Shown piece by piece: positions 17,051 through 26,097 of a stretch of 64,000 nucleotides of DNA; position 1 is the stretch's first letter; every line of letters begins with the position of its first letter. This stretch comes from Streptomyces sp. BK340. GTDB taxonomy: Bacteria > Actinomycetota > Actinomycetes > Streptomycetales > Streptomycetaceae. The notes beneath the pieces are model-generated. The model was not told the DNA's origin. It saw nothing but the letters and a program-made list of their open reading frames with translations, and made no database searches. The stretch lies in the NCBI RefSeq assembly GCF_007827595.1, contig NZ_VISR01000002.1, positions 1 through 64,000 of the forward strand. The letters run 5' to 3'. Made by a program: the position numbers and the translations under genes.

Positions 17051-17755
17051 ATGGCTGTACTCGCCGAATCCGGATCGAACCCCGACGTCGACCTGCTCTA
17101 CGACATCAACGGCCTGGCCAAGGACGCGCCGCACTGGTTCGACCGGGTCATGGAGTTCGTCGGTGAGTACGGACTGCTTCTGGCCATGGTGCTGCTCGTG
17201 CTGTGGTGCTGGTGGTCGGTGCGCCGCCGGTCCGAGGAGGACGCCGCGTCCTCCGTCGCCGCGCTGGTGTGGGCGCCGCTCGCGGCCGGTATCGCGGTGC
17301 TGGTGAACGTACCGATCCGCGGCTTCGTCGAACGCCCGCGCCCCTTCGTCGACCACCGGGGCCTGGACGTCCTGGTCACCGGCAAGACCGACTTCTCCTT
17401 CGTCAGCGACCACGCGACGATCACCATGGCCCTCGGCGTCGGCCTCTTCGTGGCCAACCGCCGCTTCGGCCTCGCGGGCATCGGCCTGGCGCTGCTGGAG
17501 GGTTTCTGCCGGGTGTACATGGGCGTCCACTACCCGACCGACGTGGTCGGCGGCTTCGCCCTGGGCACGGCGGTCGTACTGCTCCTCTCCCCGCTGGCCT
17601 CGGCCCTGCTGACCCCGCTGATGAAGGCGGTCGAGCGGTCGCCGCGGGCGGGGTGGATCGTCCGCCGCCGGCCGGCGAGCGGGGCTCAGGACGATGCGCT
17701 GGTGTCCGGTGCGCGCCGACCGGTGGAGTCCGAGGAGAAGGACCTGGCCGCGTAG
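17051..17755 (+). CDS. PAP2-family membrane phosphatase
   Basis: 234 residues with about five membrane helices. The three phosphatase signatures are present: R90...R97-P98 (RGFVERPRP), VSDH with catalytic H121, and R154 to H160 (CRVYMGVHYPTD). The first conserved Lys is replaced by Arg90. These enzymes remove phosphate from lipid phosphates such as undecaprenyl pyrophosphate or phosphatidic acid on the outer face. A PHO-box-like repeat lies upstream. The gene converges on the FAD oxidase. Confidence 0.9.
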   Translation: MAVLAESGSNPDVDLLYDINGLAKDAPHWFDRVMEFVGEYGLLLAMVLLVLWCWWSVRRRSEEDAASSVAALVWAPLAAGIAVLVNVPIRGFVERPRPFVDHRGLDVLVTGKTDFSFVSDHATITMALGVGLFVANRRFGLAGIGLALLEGFCRVYMGVHYPTDVVGGFALGTAVVLLLSPLASALLTPLMKAVERSPRAGWIVRRRPASGAQDDALVSGARRPVESEEKDLAA

Positions 17756-17785
17756 CCCGGTACGGCTGCCGGGCGGGCGCGGGGG

Positions 17786-17815
17786 CCTGCGGGCCGGCTC
17801 TCACCGGCCCGCAGG
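17786..17815. terminator. Bidirectional terminator, PAP2 / FAD oxidase
   Basis: 12-bp perfect stem (cctgcgggccgg and complement) with a 6-nt loop in the gap between two convergent genes. No T-tract, as is common in Streptomyces. Confidence 0.7.
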
Positions 17816-17840
17816 TACCCGCGATCCCTCATCGCCCCCG

Positions 17841-19400
17841 TTACAGCCCCTGCGCGTAGGAGAAGAACCTCTCCGGGTCGTACTGCTTCTTCACCTTGCC
17901 GAGGCGGGTCGCCGCGTCGCCGTAGTACGCCTTGCGCCAGTTCGTCAGCGTCGGGTCGGTGTAGTTCTGGTAGGCGGCGCCGGAGGCGTACGGCTTCATC
18001 GCGTCGTGCGCGGACGTGAGCCACGACTGGGCCGTGCTGCCGGAGGCACCCGCGCCCCAGGAGGCTATGTACTGGGTCAGCATGCGGGAGCGGCGGTGCA
18101 CGAAGGCCGTCGCCGTGGGGCTGACCCGGTTGACCGCGCCGCCGAGGGCGGTGAAGGCGATGCTGCCCCCGCCGCCCCGGACGGAACCGATCTGCTTCAG
18201 CAGGGTCTGGATGCCCGCCGCGGACAGGGAGTGGTCGAAGAAGTCGGACCGGGCCGCGTAGGTCTCCCGGCCCAGCCGGCCCTGGGGCGAGCGGCCGGGG
18301 GTGGAGCCCGGCAGGTGGCACTGGGCGTCCGTGGAGAAGGAGGAGCAGCCGGCGTAGATCTCCATCGCCTCCTCGTAGCCGCGACGGCGCAGGGAGACGC
18401 TCCGGGCGTTCGCCCCCGCCTGGTGCGCGAGGCGGTCCACCGCGTTCTGGAGTTCGCCGTAGGTGCCGAGGGAGAAGCAGGCCACGGAGATCGTCGGCGT
18501 GCCGCCCGGGGTGTTCGACAGGTGGAGGGAGGACCAGATCTCGTCCGGCTGGCTCGGCCCCCACTCCTGCCAGGCCTTGATCACCGTGGCCGCCTTGGAC
18601 CAGGACCACGTCATGTACGCGGTCACCGCCTGCGGCGCCGCGTGGGTCTTGAACTGCAGCTCGGTGACGACACCGAAGTTGCCGTTGCCCGCGCCGCGCA
18701 GTGCCCAGAAGAGGTCGGAGTGGGAGGTGGCGTTCGCGGTGACCTGGGTGCCGTCCGCCGTGATCACCGTCGCCTGGGTGAGGCTGTCGCAGGTCAGGCC
18801 GTAGGCGCGGGAGGCGACCCCGTGGCCGCCGCCGAGGACCAGGCCGGAGACGCCGACCGTGGGGCAGGAGCCCGCGGGTATGGTCACGCCCTTCGCGCCC
18901 AGCGCCCGGTAGACGTCGATCAGCTTGGAGCCGGCGCCGACCACCGCCGTCCCGCCGCTCACGCGGACGCGGTTCAGCTTGGACACGTCGAGGATCAGCC
19001 GGTTGTCGCCCGAGGAGTAGCCGGCGTAGGAGTGGCCGCCGTTGCGGATCGACACGCGTATCCCGTGGGACTGGGCGTAGGACAGGGTCGTGCGGATGTC
19101 GTCGGCGTGGGCGACATAGGCGACCGCGGCCGGCTTCAGGCCGTCGAAGCGGGTGTTGTACAGCTGGTGGGCGGTCTTCCAGGTCGCGTCCCCGGGGCGC
19201 ACCAGGGGGCCGTCGAGGTCGCGGGCGAGGGCCGCCCAGTTCGCGGCGGCCGCCTGGCTGGTGGTCTTCAGTGCCGTACCGGACGATGTCAGGGTGTGGG
19301 CCGAGGACCTGGCGGAGGCGCCCGAGCCGGTGCTGCACCCGGCCAGCGCGGTCGCCGCCACAGCGGCCGCGCCGCCCGAGATGAACGTACGCCGTTCCAT
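17841..19400 (-). CDS. Secreted berberine-bridge-like FAD oxidase
   Basis: 519 residues with a twin-arginine signal (MERRTFISGGAAAVAATALA, then GC, which could also be a lipobox). The FAD-binding PCMH domain and C-terminal BBE domain follow. Both covalent flavin attachment sites are visible: H123 in RNGGHSYAG and C179 in GSCPTVG, giving a bicovalent FAD. Such enzymes oxidise alcohols, sugars or alkaloid-like substrates; the substrate here is unknown. ATG 19400 follows GGAAAGG. It is divergent from pstS across 329 bp containing a PHO box. Confidence 0.88.
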   Translation of the reverse strand: MERRTFISGGAAAVAATALAGCSTGSGASARSSAHTLTSSGTALKTTSQAAAANWAALARDLDGPLVRPGDATWKTAHQLYNTRFDGLKPAAVAYVAHADDIRTTLSYAQSHGIRVSIRNGGHSYAGYSSGDNRLILDVSKLNRVRVSGGTAVVGAGSKLIDVYRALGAKGVTIPAGSCPTVGVSGLVLGGGHGVASRAYGLTCDSLTQATVITADGTQVTANATSHSDLFWALRGAGNGNFGVVTELQFKTHAAPQAVTAYMTWSWSKAATVIKAWQEWGPSQPDEIWSSLHLSNTPGGTPTISVACFSLGTYGELQNAVDRLAHQAGANARSVSLRRRGYEEAMEIYAGCSSFSTDAQCHLPGSTPGRSPQGRLGRETYAARSDFFDHSLSAAGIQTLLKQIGSVRGGGGSIAFTALGGAVNRVSPTATAFVHRRSRMLTQYIASWGAGASGSTAQSWLTSAHDAMKPYASGAAYQNYTDPTLTNWRKAYYGDAATRLGKVKKQYDPERFFSYAQGL

Positions 19401-19570
19401 GTGTTCGTCGCCTTTCCTCGGCTCTCCTGGAACGAGACGACGCCATGCGCACAGGGGTTCCAGCCGACAGAGGAACGAGTCTCGAATATCCGTCCGGTTA
19501 ACCTGGCTGTCGGAACCTGCGCGTGCCCTCCCCGTAAGCATTCCGTGACCTCACCGCACCGACGGCAGGG

Positions 19571-19625
19571 GTTCACCCGCCGTTCACTTCTGGCCATCGG
19601 CCGCTTCATCTCATCTGCCTAATTT
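19571..19625 (+). promoter_or_regulatory. PHO box and -10 of the pst operon
   Basis: Two adjacent 11-bp PhoP units, GTTCACCCGCC (19571-19581) and GTTCACTTCTG (19582-19592), are followed after one gap unit by a weaker CTTCATCTCAT (19604-19614). A TAATTT -10 lies at 19620-19625. This matches the arrangement known for Streptomyces pstS promoters, where PhoP activates transcription under phosphate limitation. The remaining leader to pstS is about 100 nt. Confidence 0.85.
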
Positions 19626-19729
19626 CGGCCTTACCCGGTGCGGGGGCGGTTCAGGAATGCCTCGCGCACAAAGTGCTTCGCACGCCGCCGACTGCCTGCG
19701 GCGGCTCCTGGAAGGAACTCCCGAAAGTG

Positions 19730-20857
19730 ATGCTTCAGCGCAAGAACCGGCTGCGCGCCCTGTCTCTCGGTGCTCTCGCCGTCTCCGGCGCCCTGGCCCT
19801 GACGGCGTGCGGCTCGGACGACAACGGCAACAACACGGGCTCCGGCAAGCCGGCCTCCTCGGCCAGCGCGGGCTCCATCAAGTGCGACAACGCCAAGGGC
19901 CAGCTGCTCGCCGACGGCTCCTCCGCGCAGAAGAACGCGATCGACGCCTGGGTCAAGAACTTCTCGCAGGCCTGTGGCGTGCAGATCAACTACAAGGGTG
20001 GCGGCTCCGGTGCCGGTGTCACCGCGTTCACCCAGGGCCAGGTGGCCTTCGCCGGTTCCGACTCGGCGCTGAAGCCCGAAGAGGTCGCCGCCTCCAAGAA
20101 GATCTGCAACGGCGGCCAGGGCATCGACCTCCCGATGGTCGGCGGCCCGATCGCGCTCGGCTACAACGTCCCGGGTGTCGACAACCTGGTTCTGGACGCC
20201 CCGACGCTCGCCAAGATCTTCGACAGCAAGATCACCAACTGGAACGACAAGGCGATCGCCAAGCTCAACCCGGGCGTCAAGCTGCCCAACCTGAAGATCC
20301 AGGCGTTCCACCGCTCGGACGAGTCCGGCACCACGGACAACTTCACCAAGTACCTGATCGCCACCACCCCGGGCAACTGGAAGTACTCCGGCGGCAAGGC
20401 CTGGCAGGCGAAGGGCGGCCAGTCCGCTCCGCAGTCCGCGGGTGTCGCCCAGCAGGTCAAGCAGACCTCCGGCGCCATCGGCTACTTCGAGCTGTCCTAC
20501 GTCAAGGACGGCATCAAGGCCGTCTCCATCAACACGGGTGCCAGCAAGCCGGTCGCCCCCAGCACCGAGAGCGCCACCGCCGACATCGCCGCCGCGAAGG
20601 TCGTCGGCACCGGCAAGGACCTCACGCTCCAGCTGGACTACAAGACCAAGGCCGACGGCGCCTACCCGATCACCCTGGTCACCTACGAGATCGCCTGTGA
20701 CAAGGGCAACAAGGCGGACACCCTGCCCGCCACCAAGGCGTTCCTGCGCTACATCGCCAGCGAGGACGGCCAGAAGATCCTCTCCACGATCGACTACGCG
20801 CCCGTCCCCGACGAGATCATCGCCAAGGTCCGCACCACCATCGAGGGCCTGAGCTGA
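19730..20857 (+). CDS. pstS: Phosphate ABC transporter, substrate-binding lipoprotein PstS
   Basis: 375 residues with lipoprotein signal LTAC (C27), a Ser/Gly linker and a periplasmic-binding-protein fold. Phosphate-contacting segments are visible: 'DGSSAQKNAIDAW', 'GGGSGAGVTAF', 'AGSDSAL' and 'RSDESGTTDNF'. It captures inorganic phosphate outside the membrane and delivers it to PstCA. ATG 19730 is directly preceded by a GTG at 19727; GGAAGGA lies 12 nt upstream. First gene of pstSCAB; a PHO box lies upstream and an attenuator-like hairpin downstream. Confidence 0.97.
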   Translation: MLQRKNRLRALSLGALAVSGALALTACGSDDNGNNTGSGKPASSASAGSIKCDNAKGQLLADGSSAQKNAIDAWVKNFSQACGVQINYKGGGSGAGVTAFTQGQVAFAGSDSALKPEEVAASKKICNGGQGIDLPMVGGPIALGYNVPGVDNLVLDAPTLAKIFDSKITNWNDKAIAKLNPGVKLPNLKIQAFHRSDESGTTDNFTKYLIATTPGNWKYSGGKAWQAKGGQSAPQSAGVAQQVKQTSGAIGYFELSYVKDGIKAVSINTGASKPVAPSTESATADIAAAKVVGTGKDLTLQLDYKTKADGAYPITLVTYEIACDKGNKADTLPATKAFLRYIASEDGQKILSTIDYAPVPDEIIAKVRTTIEGLS

Positions 20858-20869
20858 CCTGATCCGAGA

Positions 20870-20902
20870 GTGCGGCCCGGTTCTCATCGATCCGGGCCGC
20901 AC
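20870..20902 (+). terminator. Hairpin between pstS and pstC (attenuator)
   Basis: 11-bp stem gtgcggcccgg with an 11-nt loop, 12 nt after the pstS stop and about 100 nt before pstC. It would let pstS be made in excess over the permease genes. Confidence 0.7.
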
Positions 20903-20999
20903 CGTCCGGTGCACCGCCGCCCGGAGTCGCTCCCCGTACCTTTGGGGGAGCGTCTCCATGGAGCCGCCCACCGCGCGGCTCCGCAGACCGGAGAACCCG

Positions 21000-22007
21000 A
21001 TGGACATATCGACGCAGACAACAGACGCATCTCCTCCCACCCCCCAGCCGAAAGCGGCCCAGCACAAGAGCAGGTCCCGCTCCGCGAACCGCGCCGGTGA
21101 CCGCATCTTCCTCGGTCTGTCGCGCGGCTCGGGCATCCTGCTGCTCGCGATCATGGCTGCGATCGCGATCTTCCTCGCCTATCGCGCCTCGCTCGCGATC
21201 AGCAAGGACCACGGCAACTTCCTGACCACCTTCGAGTGGAACACCAACATCCTCCCGCCGACCTTCGGCATCGCGGTGCTGGCCTTCGGCACGATCGTCT
21301 CCTCGATCATCGCCATGGCCCTCGCGGTCCCGGTCGCGGTCTCCATCGCGCTGTTCATCACGCACTACGCACCGCGCCGGATGGCCGGCCCCGTCGCGTA
21401 CGTGATCGACCTGCTCGCCGCCGTGCCCTCCATCGTGTACGGCCTGTGGGGCGCGCTGATCCTCGTGCCGCACATGAACGGCCTCTACGGCTGGCTCAAC
21501 GACTTCTTCGGCTGGACCGGCCTCTTCTCCTGGGACCAGGGCGCCCCGCGCTCGATGCTCACGGTCGGCATCCTGCTCGCGATCATGATCCTGCCGATCA
21601 TCACCAACGTGAGCCGTGAGGTCTTCCGTCAGGTCCCGCGGATGCACGAGGAGGCGGCCCTGGCCCTCGGCGCCACGCGCTGGGAGGTCATCCGCATGGC
21701 CGTGCTGCCCTTCGGCCGCTCCGGCGTGATCTCCGCGTCGATGCTCGGCCTCGGCCGCGCGCTCGGCGAGACGATGGCCGTGGCCACCGTGCTCTCCCCG
21801 TCCTTCGACATCCAGGCCAGCCTGCTCAACCCGGGCGGCGGCACCTTCGCCCAGAACATCGCCAGCAAGTTCAGCGAGGCGAACGAGTTCGGCCGGGACG
21901 CGCTCATCGCGTCCGGTCTCGTCCTGTTCGTCATCACACTGCTGGTCAACGGCGCGGCCCGGCTGATCATCGCCCGTCGCGCGGAGTACTCGGGGGCCAA
22001 CGCATGA
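21000..22007 (+). CDS. pstC: Phosphate ABC transporter permease PstC
   Basis: 335 residues. A hydrophilic N-terminus is followed by about six membrane helices. The EAA loop that contacts the ATPase is visible as 'EEAALALGATRWEVIRMAVL', and 'AAVPSIVYGLWG' is typical of PstC. With PstA it forms the membrane channel for phosphate. ATG 21000 follows GGAG. The stop overlaps the pstA start by 4 bp (ATGA). Confidence 0.96.
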   Translation: MDISTQTTDASPPTPQPKAAQHKSRSRSANRAGDRIFLGLSRGSGILLLAIMAAIAIFLAYRASLAISKDHGNFLTTFEWNTNILPPTFGIAVLAFGTIVSSIIAMALAVPVAVSIALFITHYAPRRMAGPVAYVIDLLAAVPSIVYGLWGALILVPHMNGLYGWLNDFFGWTGLFSWDQGAPRSMLTVGILLAIMILPIITNVSREVFRQVPRMHEEAALALGATRWEVIRMAVLPFGRSGVISASMLGLGRALGETMAVATVLSPSFDIQASLLNPGGGTFAQNIASKFSEANEFGRDALIASGLVLFVITLLVNGAARLIIARRAEYSGANA

Positions 22008-23065
22008 GCACCGCAGCCGTCACCGACAAGCGCCCCAGCACGCTGCGCGCCGCCAACCTGCCCAAGTGGTCCCCGTGGGCGATCGCCGCGGGCTCCATCG
22101 CCCTGGGCATCGGCATCTCGCTGGCCGCCGGTCTCGACAGCAAGATCCAGTGGGGTCTGATCGCCGCGGTCCTGTTCGTCCTCGGCACGTATGTGATCGC
22201 CGCGAGCGTCGAGGGCCGCCGGCAGGCCAAGGACCGCATCGCGACCAGCCTGGTCTGGGTCGCCTTCGTGATCGCCGTGGTGCCGCTGGTCTCCCTGATC
22301 TGGGTGACCGTCGCGCGCGGTGTGAAGGTCCTGAACGTCTACTTCCTGACCCACTCGATGGGCGTCGTCGCCGACACCGAGCCCGGCGGCGGCATCTACC
22401 ACGCCATCATCGGCAGCCTGGAGCAGGTCGGCCTCGCCACCCTGATCGGCGCCCCGATCGGCGTGATGACCGCGATCTACCTCGTGGAGTACGGGCGGGG
22501 CAAGCTCGCCAAGTCGGTCACCTTCTTCGTCGACGTCATGACGGGCATCCCGTCGATCGTCGCGGGTCTGTTCATCCTCAGCCTGATGCTCATCTTCAAG
22601 ATGCAGCCGTTCGGCTTCGCCGGTTCGCTGGCCCTGGCCATCCTGATGATGCCGGTCGTCGTCCGGTCCACCGAGGAGATGCTCAAGCTCGTTCCGAACG
22701 AGCTGCGCGAGGCGTCCCTGGCGCTCGGCGTGCCGAAGTGGCGCACCATCCTGAAGGTGGTCCTGCCGACCTCCATCGGCGGCATCACCACCGGTGTCAT
22801 GCTGGCAGTGGCCCGCATCGCCGGTGAGACCGCGCCGGTGCTGCTGCTGGTGTTCGGCAACCCGTTCATCAACAACAACCCCTTCGAGGGTGCGCAGGCT
22901 TCGCTGCCGCTGTACATCTACCAGCAGTTCGCGAACAGCGCGGGTTCCGGAGCGGCGTACGACAGGGCTTGGGCGGCATCGCTCACGCTGATCGCCTTCG
23001 TGATGATCCTCAACCTGGTGGCCCGGGCGATCGCCCGCTGGAAGGCCCCGAAGACCGGTCGCTAA
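22004..23065 (+). CDS. pstA: Phosphate ABC transporter permease PstA
   Basis: 353 residues with six or seven membrane helices. PstA signatures include 'VDVMTGIPSIVAGLFI', the EAA loop 'REASLALGVPKWRTILKVVL' and 'ARIAGETAPVLLLVFG'. Partner of PstC in the phosphate channel. It starts inside the pstC stop, so translation is coupled. The extra N-terminal helix pair is normal for actinobacterial PstA. Confidence 0.96.
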   Translation: MSTAAVTDKRPSTLRAANLPKWSPWAIAAGSIALGIGISLAAGLDSKIQWGLIAAVLFVLGTYVIAASVEGRRQAKDRIATSLVWVAFVIAVVPLVSLIWVTVARGVKVLNVYFLTHSMGVVADTEPGGGIYHAIIGSLEQVGLATLIGAPIGVMTAIYLVEYGRGKLAKSVTFFVDVMTGIPSIVAGLFILSLMLIFKMQPFGFAGSLALAILMMPVVVRSTEEMLKLVPNELREASLALGVPKWRTILKVVLPTSIGGITTGVMLAVARIAGETAPVLLLVFGNPFINNNPFEGAQASLPLYIYQQFANSAGSGAAYDRAWAASLTLIAFVMILNLVARAIARWKAPKTGR

Positions 23066-23140
23066 AGCATCGATTAGCGGCTAACGCCGCGTGGCGGCCC
23101 ACACAGCGACCGAGCTTGAATTTCTGGAAGTGAAGTAGAC

Positions 23141-23917
23141 ATGGCCAAGCGAATCGACGTAAGCGGACTCACCGCCTACTACGGCTCCCACAAGGCGATC
23201 GAAGACATCTCGATGACCGTCGAGCCCCGCTCGGTGACGGCGTTCATCGGCCCCTCCGGCTGTGGCAAGTCGACGTTCCTGCGCACGCTGAACCGTATGC
23301 ACGAGGTCACGCCCGGTGGCCGCGTCGAGGGCAAGGTGCTGCTCGACGACGAGGACCTGTACGGCGCCGGCGTCGACCCGGTGTCGGTGCGCCGCGAGGT
23401 CGGCATGGTCTTCCAGCGCCCGAACCCGTTCCCGACGATGTCGATCTTCGAGAACGTGGCGGCGGGGCTGCGGCTGAACGGCAGCTACAAGAAGTCCCAG
23501 CTGAACGAGATCGTCGAGAAGTCCCTCAAGGGCGCGAACCTCTGGAACGAGGTGAAGGACCGCCTGAACAAGCCGGGCTCCGGTCTGTCCGGCGGTCAGC
23601 AGCAGCGGCTCTGCATCGCCCGTGCGATCGCGGTCGAGCCGAAGGTGCTGCTCATGGACGAGCCGTGCTCGGCCCTGGACCCGATCTCGACGCTCGCGAT
23701 CGAGGACCTGATCGGTGAGCTGAAGGAACGGTTCACGATCGTCATCGTGACGCACAACATGCAGCAGGCCGCGCGTGTGTCCGACCGTACGGCGTTCTTC
23801 AACCTCGCCGCGGTCGGTCAGCCGGGCCGGCTGATCGAGATCGACGACACCGAGCGGATCTTCTCGAACCCCTCGGTCCAGGCTACGGAGGACTACATCT
23901 CGGGCCGCTTCGGCTGA
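23141..23917 (+). CDS. pstB: Phosphate ABC transporter ATP-binding protein PstB
   Basis: 258 residues. Walker [10 protein letters not shown] at 37-45, signature LSGGQQQR and Walker [14 protein letters not shown], together with the PstB-specific '[15 protein letters not shown]'. It energises PstCA. It starts 75 nt after pstA, a gap holding only weak hairpins, behind GGAAGTGA. Tandem terminators follow. Confidence 0.97.
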   Translation: MAKRIDVSGLTAYYGSHKAIEDISMTVEPRSVTAFIGPSGCGKSTFLRTLNRMHEVTPGGRVEGKVLLDDEDLYGAGVDPVSVRREVGMVFQRPNPFPTMSIFENVAAGLRLNGSYKKSQLNEIVEKSLKGANLWNEVKDRLNKPGSGLSGGQQQRLCIARAIAVEPKVLLMDEPCSALDPISTLAIEDLIGELKERFTIVIVTHNMQQAARVSDRTAFFNLAAVGQPGRLIEIDDTERIFSNPSVQATEDYISGRFG

Positions 23918-23930
23918 GCCTCCCCAGTCC

Positions 23931-24003
23931 CCTCGCGGTGCTGCATGGCGGTGCCACCGCGAGGATGCAAGAGGGCCCGCCCCTGGTTCCCGGGGGCGGG
24001 CCC
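23931..24003 (+). terminator. Tandem terminators after pstB
   Basis: Two hairpins in series: a 10-bp stem (cctcgcggtg at 23931-23940 with 23955-23964) and an 11-bp stem (gggcccgcccc at 23973-23983 with 23993-24003). They end the pst operon and face the convergent ATPase gene. Confidence 0.8.
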
Positions 24004-24045
24004 ACTGCGTTCGGCTTCGGCGGCGGTTCCGGGTGGCTCCGCCTG

Positions 24046-24516
24046 TCAGGCCATGGCCGTCCGGCCGGCCCGCTGCCCGCCCACCTCGAACCACAGCAGT
24101 TTGCCTGCGTGGCGGTCCAGCGGGCTGTCCCCGAGGGCCAGGCCGCCCCATGAGTCGGCGTATTCCTGTACGAGGTGCAGCCCACGCCCTTGCTCAGTGT
24201 CGACCGGCGCGGGCGGAACCCGATCCCAGGGCGGTTCTCCGAAGGGCGCGGGAATCCGCGGATGCCGGTCCCACACCCCGACCCGAAGTCGCCCGTCCGC
24301 GAGGGCGGTGAGTCGTAGGGAGGCGGGGCCGTTGGTGTGCCGATAGGTGTTGCTCACCAGCTCGGACGTCAACAACTCGACTGAGTCCAGGTCTTCGTGT
24401 CTCCCGTGACTGTTCAGCGCCGCTCGTACGGTCATACGTGCGACGCGTGCCGCGCGGGGATCATGGGGCAGACGAAGGGCGTACACCCAGGTGTCGGGCA
24501 GGGATACGGTGCCCAT
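24046..24516 (-). CDS. Anti-sigma-factor-like ATP-binding protein (HATPase, RsbW type)
   Basis: 156 residues of GHKL ATPase fold. The N-box is 'ELLTSELVSNTYRHTNGPAS', followed by 'RLRVGVWDRHPRIPAP' and 'EQGRGLHLVQEYADSWG'. Streptomyces encodes many such stand-alone proteins; some act as anti-sigma kinases, most have unknown partners. ATG 24516 lies 7 nt from GGAGG; an in-frame upstream ATG at 24555 has no site. It is divergent from the XRE/DUF5753 gene at 24745, an arrangement recalling abaA/whiJ-type loci. Confidence 0.85.
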   Translation of the reverse strand: MGTVSLPDTWVYALRLPHDPRAARVARMTVRAALNSHGRHEDLDSVELLTSELVSNTYRHTNGPASLRLTALADGRLRVGVWDRHPRIPAPFGEPPWDRVPPAPVDTEQGRGLHLVQEYADSWGGLALGDSPLDRHAGKLLWFEVGGQRAGRTAMA

Positions 24517-24653
24517 GAAAACCTCCGTCGAGAGAAGGGACTCGGGCTCGCTCAACTGATCACGCCGGGCGGTGGCTCTGCCTGGGAGAGGTGCGCTTCC
24601 GGCTTACTGACGTGGGGAGTTGGGCGGCTGACGCAGTTAAGGTAGCGAGGGTC

Positions 24654-24691
24654 TTGGTAGTTCTTCCATGGAACTGGGGAAGATCTACCAA
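24654..24691. promoter_or_regulatory. 14-bp inverted repeat between ATPase and XRE genes
   Basis: TTGGTAGTTCTTCC at 24654-24667 matches the reverse complement of 24678-24691 at 13 of 14 positions, with a 10-bp spacer. It lies in the 228-bp divergent intergenic region and about 55 bp upstream of the XRE start. It is a likely operator for the XRE protein, though it could also fold as RNA. Confidence 0.5.
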
Positions 24692-24744
24692 TAGCCACCC
24701 GTGTGAGTGACACAGAAGGTCCGCGTCGAGGAGAGAACCCCGCC

Positions 24745-25596
24745 ATGCCACCCGCCCCTACCGCGACCCTGCGTCAGCAGCGCCTCGGCGCCGAGCTGCG
24801 CAAGCTCCGTGAGCGCGCCGGGCTCACGTCAACCGCGGCCGCCGCGCTGCTCGGCGCGCCACAGGCCCGACTCAGCAACATCGAGGCCGGGCGCTATGCG
24901 GTGAGTGCCGACCGTGTGCGCACGCTGGCCCGTAACTACAGTTGCGCGGACGAGCCTTACGTCGACGCCCTGGCCGGCATGACGGGCGCACGGCAACGGG
25001 GCTGGTGGGAGGAATACCGCGACAACCTTCCATCCGGTCTGCTGGACCTCGCCGAACTCGAACACCATGCCCATGCGATGCGGGTGGCTGTCACCGTCCA
25101 CATGCCGGGCCTGCTCCAGACGCTGGAGCACGCCCGTGCCACCATGCGCGAAGCCGTACCGCCGCTACGTCCGCACGAGATCGAGCACCGCGTCTCCTAC
25201 CGGGTGAAGCGCCAGGCCGTCCTGTTCGAGGACGCGCCGACTCCGTACACGGCCATCGTCCATGAGGCGGCCCTGCGGATGGGGTTCGGCGGCCAGGATG
25301 TCGCCCGCGCCCAGCTCCACCATCTCCTGAAAATGAGCGAGGAGCCCACGATCACCTTGCTTGCCTTGCCCTTCGGGCAGACAGGTTTTCCCGCCTCCGG
25401 CCAGCCCATCACCTACGCGACCGGGCCGGTCCCGCAACTCGACACGGTCGTCCTGGACACCGATCACGGCTGCGAATTCCTGGATGCCGAGGCGCAGTTG
25501 CACCGCTACCGCTCCGTGCTGGACCGCATGGATTCGCGCGCCTTGCCCGAACCCGCGTCCCGGGATCTCATCCACCGCATCGCCAAAGAACTCTGA
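24745..25596 (+). CDS. XRE-family regulator with DUF5753 (WhiJ/Scr1-like)
   Basis: 283 residues. An N-terminal helix-turn-helix (about 12-68; 'LGAELRKLRERAGLTSTAAA', 'ARLSNIEAGRYAVSADRVRT') is joined to a DUF5753 sensor/partner domain ('HMPGLLQTLEHARATMREAV', 'LLKMSEEPTITLLALPFG'). The DUF397 gene starts 10 nt downstream. XRE-DUF397 pairs in Streptomyces include WhiJ-linked genes and Scr1/Scr2, which affect development and antibiotic production. ATG 24745 follows GAGGAGAG; an upstream start at 24703 lacks a site. Confidence 0.88.
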   Translation: MPPAPTATLRQQRLGAELRKLRERAGLTSTAAAALLGAPQARLSNIEAGRYAVSADRVRTLARNYSCADEPYVDALAGMTGARQRGWWEEYRDNLPSGLLDLAELEHHAHAMRVAVTVHMPGLLQTLEHARATMREAVPPLRPHEIEHRVSYRVKRQAVLFEDAPTPYTAIVHEAALRMGFGGQDVARAQLHHLLKMSEEPTITLLALPFGQTGFPASGQPITYATGPVPQLDTVVLDTDHGCEFLDAEAQLHRYRSVLDRMDSRALPEPASRDLIHRIAKEL

Positions 25597-25606
25597 GGAG
25601 CCCGTC

Positions 25607-25804
25607 ATGCCCGAGACCAACTGGCAGAGGTCCACGTACAGCGCGGAAGCCGCCAACTGTGTCGAGATAGCGGCCAGCCCTACCGCGATCCACATCCGCG
25701 ACTCGAAGATCCCTGCCAACCCCCACCTCACCGTCACACCCGCCACCTGGACGGACTTCCTCTCGTACGCGACCGAAGCCGGAGGCACTTCCGCTTCGTG
25801 TTGA
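25607..25804 (+). CDS. DUF397 protein (Scr2-like partner)
   Basis: 65 residues with the DUF397 pattern: 'NWQRSTYSAEAANCVEIA' near the start, 'IHIRDSKIP' in the middle and 'TWTDFLSYA' near the end. These small proteins are encoded beside XRE/DUF5753 regulators and are thought to modulate them. Start behind GAGGAG, 10 nt after its partner's stop. The short C-terminal tail ends in Cys. Confidence 0.88.
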   Translation: MPETNWQRSTYSAEAANCVEIAASPTAIHIRDSKIPANPHLTVTPATWTDFLSYATEAGGTSASC

Positions 25805-25902
25805 CGGTTTCCAGAAGCGGAAACCAGGAACTCTTGCCGACCGCGCGGCACGATCGGGACGATCAGTGGTGACGACCGGTCCACGTGTGGGAGGAGTCTG
25901 CG

Positions 25903-26097
25903 GTGGTAAAGCTGACGCGGCTGGTGGGTGAGTGCGACGAGGGCGAGTGCCCGACGCTGTACGCCACCGACCGGGGGACCTTAGTTGTGCAGGGAGACCT
26001 TCTGGCCGACCACGGCCGGGAAATCCCGGAGCACGAAGCCCTCGTCGAAATCCCTGTCGAACTGATCCGAAAGGCTGTCCGTGGCGACCTCATCTAG
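25903..26097 (+). CDS. Small acidic protein of the second XRE operon
   Basis: 64 residues from GTG 25903, 6 nt after GGGAGGAG. The sequence is 'VKLTRLVGECDEGECPTLYA' followed by a beta-rich segment and 'HEALVEIPVELIRKAV'. I do not know a named family. Similar small proteins sit upstream of DUF6879/XRE genes in other Streptomyces (from memory). It overlaps the DUF6879 gene by 17 bp, so the two are coupled. The two close Cys (CDEGEC) could bind metal. Confidence 0.7.
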   Translation: MVKLTRLVGECDEGECPTLYATDRGTLVVQGDLLADHGREIPEHEALVEIPVELIRKAVRGDLI

